Below are positions 1 through 11,245 of a stretch of DNA of 64,000 bases, piece after piece; position 1 is the first letter of the stretch, and the number at the start of each line of letters is the position of its first letter. Source of the DNA: Chlorokybus atmophyticus (taxonomy: Eukaryota > Streptophyta > Chlorokybophyceae > Chlorokybales > Chlorokybaceae); assembly GCA_009103225.1 (NCBI GenBank), contig RHPI01002656.1, forward strand, positions 260,096 through 324,095, given 5' to 3'. The notes below the pieces were generated by a model. It saw only the letters and a program-made list of their open reading frames with translations, ran no database searches and was not told the origin of the DNA. The translations under genes and the position numbers were made by a program.

Positions 1-3000
1 TTGAGCAAGCGGAACGGCTTCTGCAACTCAAACGCATATTTAACAGCTTTGGCATAGTCAGCTTGTGTAAGTGCATTGGCAAGGTCCTGCTCCATCAAGA
101 CTTGCTTCTCCTGCAGTGCATGCAGGGCGAGAAGTTAAACACCATGGCAGATAGATCATGAAGCTTTTGGTCAAGTGCAAAGAGTTCTTACATCAGACGC
201 TCTAGCAGCCTCCTCTTCCTCTTGGGTTGTGTCCACCCACACATTGATGGTTGCATCGCCACCTCCAGATGCAATGTGTGCTTCATCCCTTCTTACAGCA
301 AGGGCCCACACTTTGTCTTCATGGCCGTCCAATGTGGCCACACACTCGTTTGTGCGCAAAGTCCACAACTTAAGTAGGCCATCCGCACCAGCTGAGATGA
401 GTTGGGTGCCGAGCGACATGAATGAAACCTTCAGAACGGAGGCTGTGTGCCCTTCCAATGTGCGAATACATGCGCCGTCACTGATTGACCATATCTTGAT
501 GGTCTGATCGCCAGAAGACGTGACAACAACCTTGTCCACTGGAGAGAACTCGCAGCACCATACTCCCCGCTTGTGGCCTCGCAGTGTCAGCTTCAACTGC
601 AGTTCAGGCAGTTTCCAAAGCTTCACAGTCCGGTCCTGAATGATACACACAACATTGATGTTGAAAGCCTGAAGCAAAATGTTTCCCTCAAGGGTTAGTG
701 TTGCAGTAGTAAATCTGATGGGCTGCAAGGCCATCTCACCTGAGAAGCACTGCACAACAGGCTGTCATTGGGCGCTATAGCAATGGAATTGATATCCTTC
801 TCATGCGCTGAAGCAATGGCAAGTGGTTTCAACTTGAGGGGCTGACCTCCGGTGTACTTGTCCAAAGGTGACAGGTCCCATAGTTTGAGGGTCTTATCAC
901 TGCAGATGGCATGTTAGTCACAACATCCCATTGGCGGGCGCGCTGTGCTAATAAACAAGCATACTACCTGCTGCCAGACGCTAAGTATGCTGCAGTCTTG
1001 CGCGAAAACGCGACGGCTCCAACCGCAGCAACATGCCCTGTCGCCAATGCGATGCACTTGTTGTCCTCAGCATTCCAGACACGCACCTGATGCCATGTAC
1101 CAAGTGTTCAGGTTGCTCAATGGGTAAGAAGGCAAAGTGCAATATATGTTAGGTATCAGTGCTGCGTACCGTGTTGTCCTTGCTGCCTGTTGCCAGACGC
1201 AACCGTGAAGATATCGCTGGGCAAACATCCAGGCTCAACACTATGTCCGTGTGACCAGGCAATGACTTCATGCAAGCATGTGTCGTGGCATCGTACAGTC
1301 GCACCTGCAATTGATGCCATGCAGTCACGCTCATGTCATCACGACACCTCCTTTTCTTTGCAAGTCGTGACTGCGTTACCATGTGCATTGACAGTCAATG
1401 CTGACCTGCTCGCTGTTTGTAGCCACTGCGAGATATTGGTCATCAGAGCCCGCAAATTTCATGTCAATAATGTCATCATTGTTGCCGATCAGCTGGCGTA
1501 CTACTTGCAGTCGGCCCTCCCTAACTTGAAGAAAGACCAAGCGCTGGTCTGCTGTGACGCAGAGGACCTCGCGGCTTTTGCCAAATGCAAAAACCTGCAA
1601 CAGGCCGCCAGCGCCTGCCAACGCAGCATCATCAAACTCGTACAAGCTCTCAGCAGTTTCGGTGCTGTAAAGCCGCACTTGGCCCTTCTCGCCAACAGCG
1701 AGGAAGTTGACTGCATTGGCCTTGCCATGAGCCGCCTTGGACTTGACAGACAAGTCAAGTAGCAACTCAGGCGCTTCTGCAATGCCCTCTAGCGCTTCAA
1801 ACACCGGCACAGTGGACTTGAGAGTATTCTTGCGTAAGTCCCATGCATTCACAACCTGTGCCACCACGTTAGCACACCATGTGCGCCATCAGCATGCTTT
1901 GCGCCAGGTGTGGAGTCTATTCATCGTAGTACCTTGTCTCGTGCAGCTGATAGCAACGTCCATCCATCACGTGCGACAGCCAGATCTGTGACAGCACTGA
2001 AGTGTGACTTGAGCACGGCGGCGCAACTGCGTGTGACAAGGTCCCAGACGCGTACAGTGGCATCATCACTGCCAGTAAAAAGCTGCAAGCGGTGCGGATC
2101 GGGATGAAAGACTACGCGATTCACAATGGCGGTGTGCCCCCTGTAAAAAGTTGCAAGCAACACACATGTGAGACACTGCCGAAGTACAGCACACGCTTCA
2201 CATAGCTGCTACTGAGCTTCCATGAAAGAGACTTACTTGAATGAGTGCGTGCAGTATCCTTTTTCAACATCCCAAACTCGTGTAGTACGATCAACACTCG
2301 CAGTAGCTAACAAGTGGCCAGACGAATCAACAGCGAGGTCCAACACGGGCTGCTCGTGTGCTTTCCAACTTCGCTTGCATACCTGTTGGGTAGAATGTTG
2401 GGTGCTGAGAGACACCAACCTGTATATGCCCAACAAACCACTTAAGAAAAGTGTATGCAGAAGCAACACTCACCTCTGATTCGCGATCCCACCATCGCGT
2501 TAGCAAACTGCGGCTTGACGCAAACACATGACGGCCATCCGGGCTGACAGCCACAGCGAGAATCGCCTCTGTGTCGCCTTTGAATGTGGCTGTGACAGCA
2601 GCTGAGGCCAAATCTACAACCTGCTCAAGCGAAATTGCAAACACTTCAGCAAGAGAAGACAATGCTGCAAGGTTTTCTACCAGTTGAACCCTTTCTTTCT
2701 CTTTGGATGCTTACTGCAGTGCAACCTGACCTGGTGTGAAAATTCTGCTGTTTCAATCTGGTTTTGCAACAAACATGCAGTTCTGTTCTCTTGATGCTTA
2801 CACACTGCAGTGCACTCTGGCCTGCTGTAAAACTTCTGCTTCTTCAATCTGGTATTGCATGCGGGCATGTGTGCATGCACGCATGCATGCACACAATGTC
2901 AGCATGCAATGACACAACCTGCAAGAACTAAAGGAACGGAGTTGAAATGGATTGCGCGCTGAATGTAAAAGTTGTAAGCCACAATTAGGTGGCACAATTC

Positions 3001-3372
3001 ATACACACTCTATACACGTGTGCAAGGGAAAGCGATGTCTTGCATATAGTGCAACAAAGCCACTCTGTGTCAACGCGGAATACTCAGGTAACGTAACAAG
3101 TCAAAGTGAGCGTCAAGCTTGGACACAAAGAGCCTTACCTTTACAAAATCCCCGCAGGGACACGCTGCAAACGCTCCATCCTGCGATACAGCAACCCGTC
3201 CACCCGAGTAGAACCTCTCTAGCTTAGATTCCACTTGAAAGGACACCTTCAAGCGCGGCTTCTCGCTGGCAGCTGATACGGCGCGTAAGGACGCGGGCGC
3301 TGGGTTCGCCAATGCCGGCGACATGCCCCGCCACCCCACCGCCGCCGCCACCGCCGCCGCCGCCTGACCCAA
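1..3372 (-). CDS. UTP13: UTP13/TBL3-type WD40 protein of the small-subunit processome (3' end cut off)
   Basis: Nucleolar WD40 protein of the UTP-B module, needed for 18S pre-rRNA processing. Ten exons read on the minus strand with continuous phase: 3372-3139, 2620-2474, 2382-2237, 2140-1933, 1855-1406, 1304-1170, 1086-968, 899-740, 635-192 and 110 to the window edge, about 717 residues. The order matches human TBL3: an N-terminal start of the first propeller with a G-G-x-V-A-x-S-x-D-G strand, repeated GH...WD units such as DNTVRVWN and DQTIKIWS, then a helical tail beginning EKQVLMEQDLANAL that matches the Utp13 C-terminal domain. All introns are GT-AG. The start at 3372 gives a short Ala-rich leader; an ATG 16 codons further in is an alternative. 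It is divergent from the multicopper oxidase gene. The stop codon lies left of the window. Confidence 0.9.
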
Positions 3373-3919
3373 ACACTCGCCCGCAATGTGCTAACCCTAA
3401 TTCGACCCCGTCCGAACCCTGTTTCACTCGACCCGGCTCAGAGTTGTAACGGTCGATCCGGATCCAGACCGTGCCACCATGCATGTACCAAAAAGGGCGA
3501 ACCAGTGCAGCAGAGAGTGGCTCCAACCACCCCCGCGGAACAAAGCATAACGTTATGCTCAACAGTTTTTACGTAAGGTTGCGCAGCATTGCAGACTGGT
3601 AGTTGAGGACACAACGTGATGCGTAGGTTATGCTAACGTGCGACGTGACCTGGGCGTCACGTGAACGACAAACTACATCTGTTGGCAGCACTGAGCGTCG
3701 CTGCCATTTTCGCACACATACACACACGCACGCATACTCTCTCTGTACAGGTGAGGCCAACTCGTCCCTGGCATGGCCGGGCGGCGGTGGCGGGGTTGTT
3801 AGCGTGGCCTGGGTGGTCAGGGTGACGACGTTACTAAGGAGGGAGAGAGAGCATTTGTCTCAAAGCTGGTGCAGTGTGCTTCTTTTTGACAGGAGGTTGT
3901 GTATCACCTCCTTTGCGCC
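3373..3919. promoter_or_regulatory. Divergent intergenic region between UTP13 and the multicopper oxidase
   Basis: 547 bases separate the two start codons, so both promoters and 5' UTRs lie here. A GC-rich (GGC)n run abuts the UTP13 start. A TAACCCTAA telo-box-like motif lies at 3392-3400, about 20 bases upstream of the UTP13 ATG. No convincing TATA box is visible. Short CA repeats lie near 3715-3735. Confidence 0.5.
3392..3400. promoter_or_regulatory. Telo-box-like motif upstream of UTP13
   Basis: TAACCCTAA differs by one base from the plant telo-box AAACCCTAA, which is common in promoters of ribosomal-protein and ribosome-biogenesis genes. It lies just upstream of UTP13, which is such a gene. 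A single short match is weak alone; its recurrence in other promoters of this window supports it. Confidence 0.35.
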
Positions 3920-6900
3920 ATGGCGGCGACGTGTGCGCCGGCCTCCGGCACATGGGCGGCCTTGTGCTTGGCGTTGTCGGTGCTGTTGCTGGGGACGTGG
4001 ACGCCGTCTGTCTCAGCAGCGACGTGCAACAGGCCGGAGGGCTGCACCTTTGAGGACATGGCGGACAAGCTCGTGCTAGGAGCGACCGTGCTGCAGATTG
4101 CCAACCACAACATCACTGTCAATGGCACGCTGTACCCTCGCCAGATGCTTGACGTAAGCGAGCTCCTCCTTGTCGTCATTGTGCTTGTTGGGTTAAGATG
4201 ACGCCCTGGACCTTCCCCTAACTGTCACGACGCACACACTGCAGATAAGCGGCCCGTACAAGCGCATAGTGAGCGGCAAGGAGGCTGTGTGGATCCCCCG
4301 CACAGGTATCATCTCACATCCATCAAGTGACTCCAACAAGTGCATGCTTGTGACTGTTGGTTGATGGTTGTTGACAATTGTTGTTGTGGCTGTGCAGAGA
4401 ACACGTTCCGCATCCTTTACCGCAACACGCTGGGCTCCCCGTCGCTGCTGCACGCGCACGGCCTCACCCCCGTGCACAACCTCGACGGCGTGTCGTACCT
4501 CAGCGCCCTGCCCATCAGCAACAACCGCGAAGCCATGTGCGCCTCTTGACTGTATACAGCATGCAGTGTATGATAGTGGTTGCATCGTTGCTGATGAGTG
4601 ATTGTGCTTGCAGGTATGTGTACGAGTTGCATCCACAGAATGCTGGCTCGTACCTCATCCACTCCCACTACGGGTGGGGCCACGACAAAGGCATGGCCGT
4701 GCCACTCATAGTGGGTGAGTACGAGCTCCAAACATACACATACACGCGCACGCGCACACACACTTCCACACGCACAAGCACACGCCAGTGTGCACACGTG
4801 TACACAGCCCTGCATATGCATACTCAAGCTCTTAATCCTTACCAATCTGTTGTACCTTGTCTAGATCGAGCGCCGCCGGTGGACTATCCGCTCCTCGCTC
4901 AGGTTGAGGAGGCGACAGAGTCCCTCCTGTGGCTTGAAGAGCTTTGCCCCATCTCACGCTTTGGCCCCATCGATTGCAACCCCGAGCTCGTCCTCCAAGC
5001 CGCAACCGTAAGCATGTTGAACAGCAACAACAACAGCAACAGCAACAACAATTCCAACGTCTCTGTGCTGTGCAGCCTTTCTTGGGGCCGAACATCGATG
5101 TTGGCTTCGGCGGTTTCAAGTATCACCTGGCGAACGACCACCTGCTGAGCGACCCGCACGTGGACTACGTGATGCCCGGGGAGTTTGTGCGTCTCCGCAT
5201 CATCAACGCCGCCGCCGTTACCCGCTACGAGTGCGACTTCGGCAACCTCGCCCCCGTCACCGTCATCGCCACTGACGGCCAATGGACCATCCCATACACT
5301 GTAAGTCCATCAACATCATCACGATGGTCAATCACACCCACACACACAACCCACGCACTACAACAGTGACAGCAACAACAGCAACAACGGAAACAACAAC
5401 AACAGCAACAACAACTTGTTGATCATCGTGCAGGTGACTGGGAAGCTGCTGGTTGGTACGGCTCAGCGTTTTGACTTGCTAATCACAATGCCGAGCACGA
5501 ACGGTTCGTATGCGGTTCAGTGCCACGAGTGGTCGTTGCCGTGGGCGCGCACCCGTCTGATTGCGGGCATGGTGTACGCCGTGGGCGGGTCCAAGTTCGC
5601 CCCCGTGGCGGGACAGTTCAGTGACGGGTCCCCCACAGACGGCTGCGGCCTGCCCGACAACCCTGACACCAACCCCGACCCCAACTGCTCGCAATACGAA
5701 GAGCCCAAGCAAGACATTGAGATGGCACTGAGGTGAACACCATGGACACGCACGCACACACACACGCACACACTTACACACGCGTGCGCACATACACTCA
5801 CATCGCATTGCATCAATGTTCCCATAGCCATACATGAATGTCACAACGCGTGTTGTTGCCGTATAGCCGAACCCCTTGTCTCATCTCTCAGGGCATACTA
5901 CCCGTTGGAAGAGAGGCCGGCAGACCGCGAGTTGACATTGTTTGCAACAACCGACATCCTGTGCAATCCCACCAACCTCTCGTCCTGCACGCCCGATACA
6001 CCCCTCTTCGACTTCAGCTTCGGCAACAAGCGCATGTTCATGGCGCCCATTGGCAATGACTCCCCCTTCAGGTGTGTGTGCGCGAGTGCGCGAGAGAAGG
6101 CATGTGAGCAAATCTCACAACTACACGGTTGGCTGATGTTGTTGGTACATGTATGCACAGGCCCAACTCTGCCCCAGTGGAGGTCCAGCTTGGCGAGCGC
6201 GTGTGCATCAACATCGTTAACCGCGCCACAGGGGACCACTACATCCATCTGCATGGACATCACTTCCAGGTGGGTTTGACATCACCACGCAGTTGTCATT
6301 GTGTTGTAACAGCAGCCTATGCATGTGACTCATACCTCCTTCTCTGCTGCTTAGATTGCGGAGATCAATGGTGTGCCGATCAAGGGCGGTGCAAGCCGCG
6401 ACACGTTCTTGCTGTCGGACTCCGAGCTCGGCAATTATGTTAATACTTGGGGTCCAACTTTCCAGACGCGGGTTGCCGCGCTCAACACGTCCGCGCTGCC
6501 CAACGTCAAGGTCTGCTTTAACGCCGACAACCCCGGCGTGTGGGCCGTGCACTGCCACTACACGTACCACTTCATCATGGGCATGATGACCACCATCGAG
6601 TACGTTGCCAGCGACATCAAAGCAAGAGTAAGTGCTGCGTGTACTTTTTGGTAGCATGCATTGAAACACACGAAGGATGCTACGCATTGATTGTGTGTGG
6701 CCACGCATGTGTGCGTGCGTGCTGGTGTGCACATGAGTACATTTGCTCCGGGTATAAATGGATTGAATGATGAAAACTGTACCATCTGCAGCCCCGTACC
6801 GGTTGCACGGACACCAATGCGGAGAACTACGAGCCCGAGAGCACCGTTGATGACGGCAGCTGCAAGTACTATGCTTGCAGCGGGGACCCCAACAAGGGCC

Positions 6901-9900
6901 AGCCACTGCTCGGTGCAACCAGGTGGGTATCAGTGCCTGATTGCAATGGATGTCAACGGTGATTGGTCTGATACACCAACCACTTTCTCGTCCCCTCTTA
7001 GGTGGCCATTCCTCGCCCCCGACCCGCCGTTCAACACATCCCTTAAGAACTTTGCCGATGAACTGATTGCGGGTGCAACCATCCTCACTCTGACACCAAC
7101 CACAATTCGGTCGCCAAGTCCCGCCGAGCCCGACACAACATATGACCGCGAGCTCCTCATCGTGCGTGTCCCTCACAAGCAAACACATCAACACGTGTCC
7201 ACAGGTGGCGTCAGTCGCTGACTTGTGCATTTCTGTTTGCCAGGGACAAGGACCCAACTGGAGAGTGGTTGACGGAGTTGGCGGCGTGTGGTTGAATGAA
7301 ACCGACACGCACTTCCGCATCCTTTACCGCAACAAGGTACGGCAACATACCAACATACACACAGTATGTGCATATACCTCATGTTTGCAGCAACAAACCA
7401 ACAACCAATGCTTGTGCAGTTGTCTGAGGAGAGCATTCTGCACGCTCACGGTCTGACCCCAACGACCAACATGGACGGCGTGTCGTACCTCTCTGCGCTG
7501 CCAATATACCCAGACCGCGAGACGCTCTACGTGTACGAGATCCACCCTCAGAACGCCGGCACATACCTCATCCACGCACACTATGGCTTCGGCCACGACC
7601 GCGGCCTCGCCATCCCCCTCGTCATCCGTAAGTACAGCATCAGAACTGCGTGTTAGTGATGAGAGTTTGTGTTTGACACTGTGTATGTGTGTCATAAACA
7701 GAGCGTCCCGCGCCTTTGAGCTACCCGCTCAGGTCCCAGCTGGCGGACTATGAAGACGCGCTGATGTTCTTTGAGGAGCTTTGCCCCTACTCCAGCAACA
7801 CGCAGTACCAGCAGGAGGCCGAGTGCCAGGTCGACAAGGTCTTTGACTACGGCAGCCTCTTCTTCGGTGAGACTGAGAAATAAACAATCACAGCTACCTA
7901 CACTTGGCTGTGTGTCTAGCTGTGTATGCACTCCATGTGCTGTAGCATATGACGCGCTAATGTACACATACACACTCACAAACACGCACATATGCTCACG
8001 CATTCTCATGTGCACACATGCTGAAATGGCTTGTGTGCCATCAGGTCCATACAACGACCTGGCCTTCGCGGGTTTTCGGCACTACACCGTGAACGGGAAG
8101 ACGCTGGACGACCCGTATGTTCACTACACGACACCCGGTCGGCGTGTGCGCTTGCGTCTGATCAACGCCTCGACGCACACCAACTACAACTGCAGCCTGG
8201 GCGGCCTCGGCAAGGGCACCATCATCGGCATCGATGGCCAGTGGGTCTACCCGTACAACGTCACCTCCTTCTGGATCACCGTCGCCACACGCATGGACAT
8301 CCTCCTAACAATGCCCAAGGTGCGTGTGTTGTGCATCCTTGGTCGGTTGCACATACACGACGCAGGAATAAACACTCAACAATGTGTTTGCTCAATGCAG
8401 GGCGCTGGAGCCTTCCCCATCATCTGTGCCGAAACCAACCTGCCATTCGTCACAAACAGGATGAAGAGCGGGTAAGTGTGACAACAACATACACAACACC
8501 CACACAACAGAATACAGGTTGCTGACATTGTTGTAACAAATGTTGCAGATACATCTTTGTGGTGTCGGACCCCGGGCAGGGTTACCTGCTGGCGCCACCA
8601 CCGTTCACATACAACATTGGCAACCCGAATGTTGGTTGCACCCGGCTTCCGCCTACTGGCCTTCTCGCTGGCTGCGACCCCTTTTTCCAGCCCACTCAGG
8701 CAAGGCTTGGGGGCAAAAAGCACACTCTCATGCGTGTAACATTGAGTCAGGGTGATGACGTGTATGCGTGTGTGTATGCAGGACTTGGAGAAGCAGCTGC
8801 GAGCATGGTACCCCCTGGAAACGAGAGCCGCGGATCGCAATGTGACGGTGGACCTAACGGCTGACTTGCTGTGCGACCCAACCAACCAGACCACGTGCAC
8901 GCGGGAGACACCCTTCCTCGTCTTCTCGTTCGATCGCAACACGTTGCACCTTCCACCCGACGGCAACGGAGCTGAGGACTACAATTTCCAGGTGAGTGTT
9001 GTGTCATCAACTTTACGACAAGGCAGGCTTGATGCGTGTTTGACCATCTGGTTGGTTGGACACAGGCTCCGTTCAGTCCGAACCCGGACCCGATTCGCGT
9101 GCAATTGAACGAGCGCGTGTGCATAGAGTTCCTGAACCGTGCTCCCGGCGACCACGTCCTGCACATGCACGGGCATCACTTCCAGGTCATGGAGATCAAC
9201 CACGTGCCTATTACAGGCGGCGGTGCCATGCACGACACCATCTACATCATGGACTCGAACCTCGACGAGTTCTTCCCTAAGGTGGAGTCATGAACAACAA
9301 CACACAGTGAAAGCATCAAGTGGATGTACAAAGAGCACAGACTGACTTGTACATCTACATTCGTATAGGGCCCAGGGTTTGGAGATTACGTGGCCACGCT
9401 TCCAGATGAAGAGCTTGGACAACTGAAGATTTGCTTTGATGCGGTAAGTTGACACAGGATGAGTGACTTGTACCCGCAAAGCCGTATCTTCCTAGGCACA
9501 TGTTTCCTTATACTAACATGTTTGTCTCGCAGGACAATCCGGGCATATGGGCTCTGCATTGCCACTACAACCTGCACTACACGGCGGGCATGTTGACGAC
9601 GGTGGAGTACGCTGCCAGCGATGTTCAGCCATCGCAACGTACGGGTTGCCAGGACCCCAACGCCGGCAACTTTGTCCCTGGTGCCACTGCCCCTGGCCGC
9701 CTCCCCTGCTTCTACTTTTGGTGCCCTGGTAAGGCGAACAACAAACAGACCAAAGCCACTTTCTCACATGTCATTGCTTGTGCGTATGTGTTTGCTTACA
9801 CAATGTGGTCACTTGCAGCCCCTGTCACGACTGGTGCGGCGGTGGCAATGTTCAACCTGCAGATTGTTGGCGTCACACTGAAGCAGTATGCATCATTGGG

Positions 9901-10838
9901 GGGGCCCTCAGTGGTTGCAAGGTGAGTGGTTTAATTCACGCAGTCTGGCCACCTGTGCCCAACATCTGGAATATGACAGCATGGCTGACAAACCCTGTGC
10001 TCCACAGCTTTATTCAAACGGACTTGTCGGCTTACTATGCGGGCCTCTTCCCTGCCAACGGCGTTGATCTGGGCTCAATTGACATACGCAACATTAGCGA
10101 TAGCACAACTAGTGCTGCAGTGAACCTTGTGGTAAGACTTGGTACACACGCACTCTCGTCTCGCTCGCCCAGTCTGCAGCAGTGTCCTCACAAAGTTTCA
10201 CCCTCTTGTGCAGGTATTTGTCCGCGTGGTCCCTGTGCTTCCAGCCACTGCCTCGACACGTGAGATTCGGGATGCTGTAAGTGGGCTCATCCCCGCCGTG
10301 CTCAACGCCACGCAGATCCTTCTCGCAAACCCCTCGCAGTACATGAACGAGACCGTGTACCGCACCGCCAGCACGGTTGTCGCTACCTCTGCTGCAACAG
10401 TCACCTGTGAGTCCACACACCTCTGTCATGCTGGCACATATCAAGGTTGAAGGTTACTGAAGGTGACTGATGTATGCTCATTTGTGTTACAGCGGAGATT
10501 TACACACCGCCAGTGAACCAACCACCCAAAGGCTACAAGAACCACTTGCCATTGGGATTCTTTGTTGGATTCCTTGGAGGTTTGGGACTTCTCGTCCTCG
10601 CTCTCATGGGTAAGAACAGCATTGCTTGGTACTTATGAAGTGGCAAGGCTTGACATCAGCATGTGTGCTTACCTTGTTCACCGCTGCCCTGGCAGTTTGG
10701 GGCATCGTGCGATATGCCAAGCGCGGCACGCGGACGCACGTGTCCAACAAGTCCAAGCCATATAGCACCGAGTCGCCGGCAGGAACGTCCGCGTCACCAT
10801 CGTCATCGGCTGCCGCAGAGAAGAAGGAGACTGTGTGA
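3920..10838 (+). CDS. Tandem two-unit multicopper oxidase with signal peptide and C-terminal membrane anchor
   Basis: Predicted 1,464-residue secreted or surface copper oxidase (laccase/ferroxidase superfamily). 27 exons in continuous phase: 3920-4153, 4245-4305, 4398-4536, 4614-4714, 4865-5007, 5076-5300, 5434-5732, 5892-6071, 6161-6269, 6355-6627, 6792-6922, 7002-7161, 7244-7336, 7420-7627, 7702-7866, 8045-8319, 8401-8471, 8549-8699, 8782-8991, 9066-9281, 9369-9443, 9533-9728, 9819-9921, 10008-10131, 10214-10406, 10493-10609, 10696-10838. Residues 1-32 form a signal peptide. Two complete units each carry all four copper motifs: HAHG (H117/H119; H724/H726), HSH/HAH (161-163; 768-770), H-x2-H-x-H-G-H (487-494; 1106-1113) and HCH-x3-H-x4-M (563-574; 1182-1193). 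Each unit ends in a Cys motif of the C-x-D-x-N-A-x-N-Y/F type. A further extracellular domain, a TM helix near 1398-1421 and a basic-Ser tail follow. The intron at 8700-8781 is GC-AG. Substrate (iron, phenols) is not determined. Confidence 0.9.
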
Positions 10839-11245
10839 ACTGTAATAAAACAATAGTCACAAGGGCCTCTGCTGGCTTTGTGCAGTGAAGCTGCAGTGTA
10901 CAGCGAGCTCAGCTGCGGGCCAACGACGGGAAGCCTTTACAACCACTTCAGCCACCTTTGGCTTGAGGCGTTGCACAAAGATTGGCCATCAATCATTGTT
11001 CAGGATGATTGATGGCCGCGGAGACACTGCATGATTTGTATTTATTTGAGGCTTAGGTGCTCTGTTTGTAGGAGCGCATCCATTTGTGTGTAGAAGTGTA
11101 CTATATGTTCAAGGCTATGTCGCCTCCGTGTCTATATGAGGCATGGTGTTACTTTGTTGAACTTGTAATCCATGCGCCTTCTGTCCTTCTTGAATAGCTT
11201 CCCTGCAGATGATTGACAACATTAAAGGTCTTAAGCAATACAACA
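10839..11245. other. Convergent intergenic region (two 3' UTRs)
   Basis: 407 bases lie between the stop codons of the multicopper oxidase (plus) and the CS-ankyrin-TPR gene (minus). A TGTAATAAAA stretch sits immediately after the oxidase stop at 10841 and could be part of a polyadenylation signal. No coding signal was seen. Confidence 0.5.

Noticed and set aside
3920-10838. Two separate tandem oxidase genes instead of one
   Set aside because: Exons 10-13 join the units in continuous phase with good splice sites, and no signal peptide, stop or promoter separates them.
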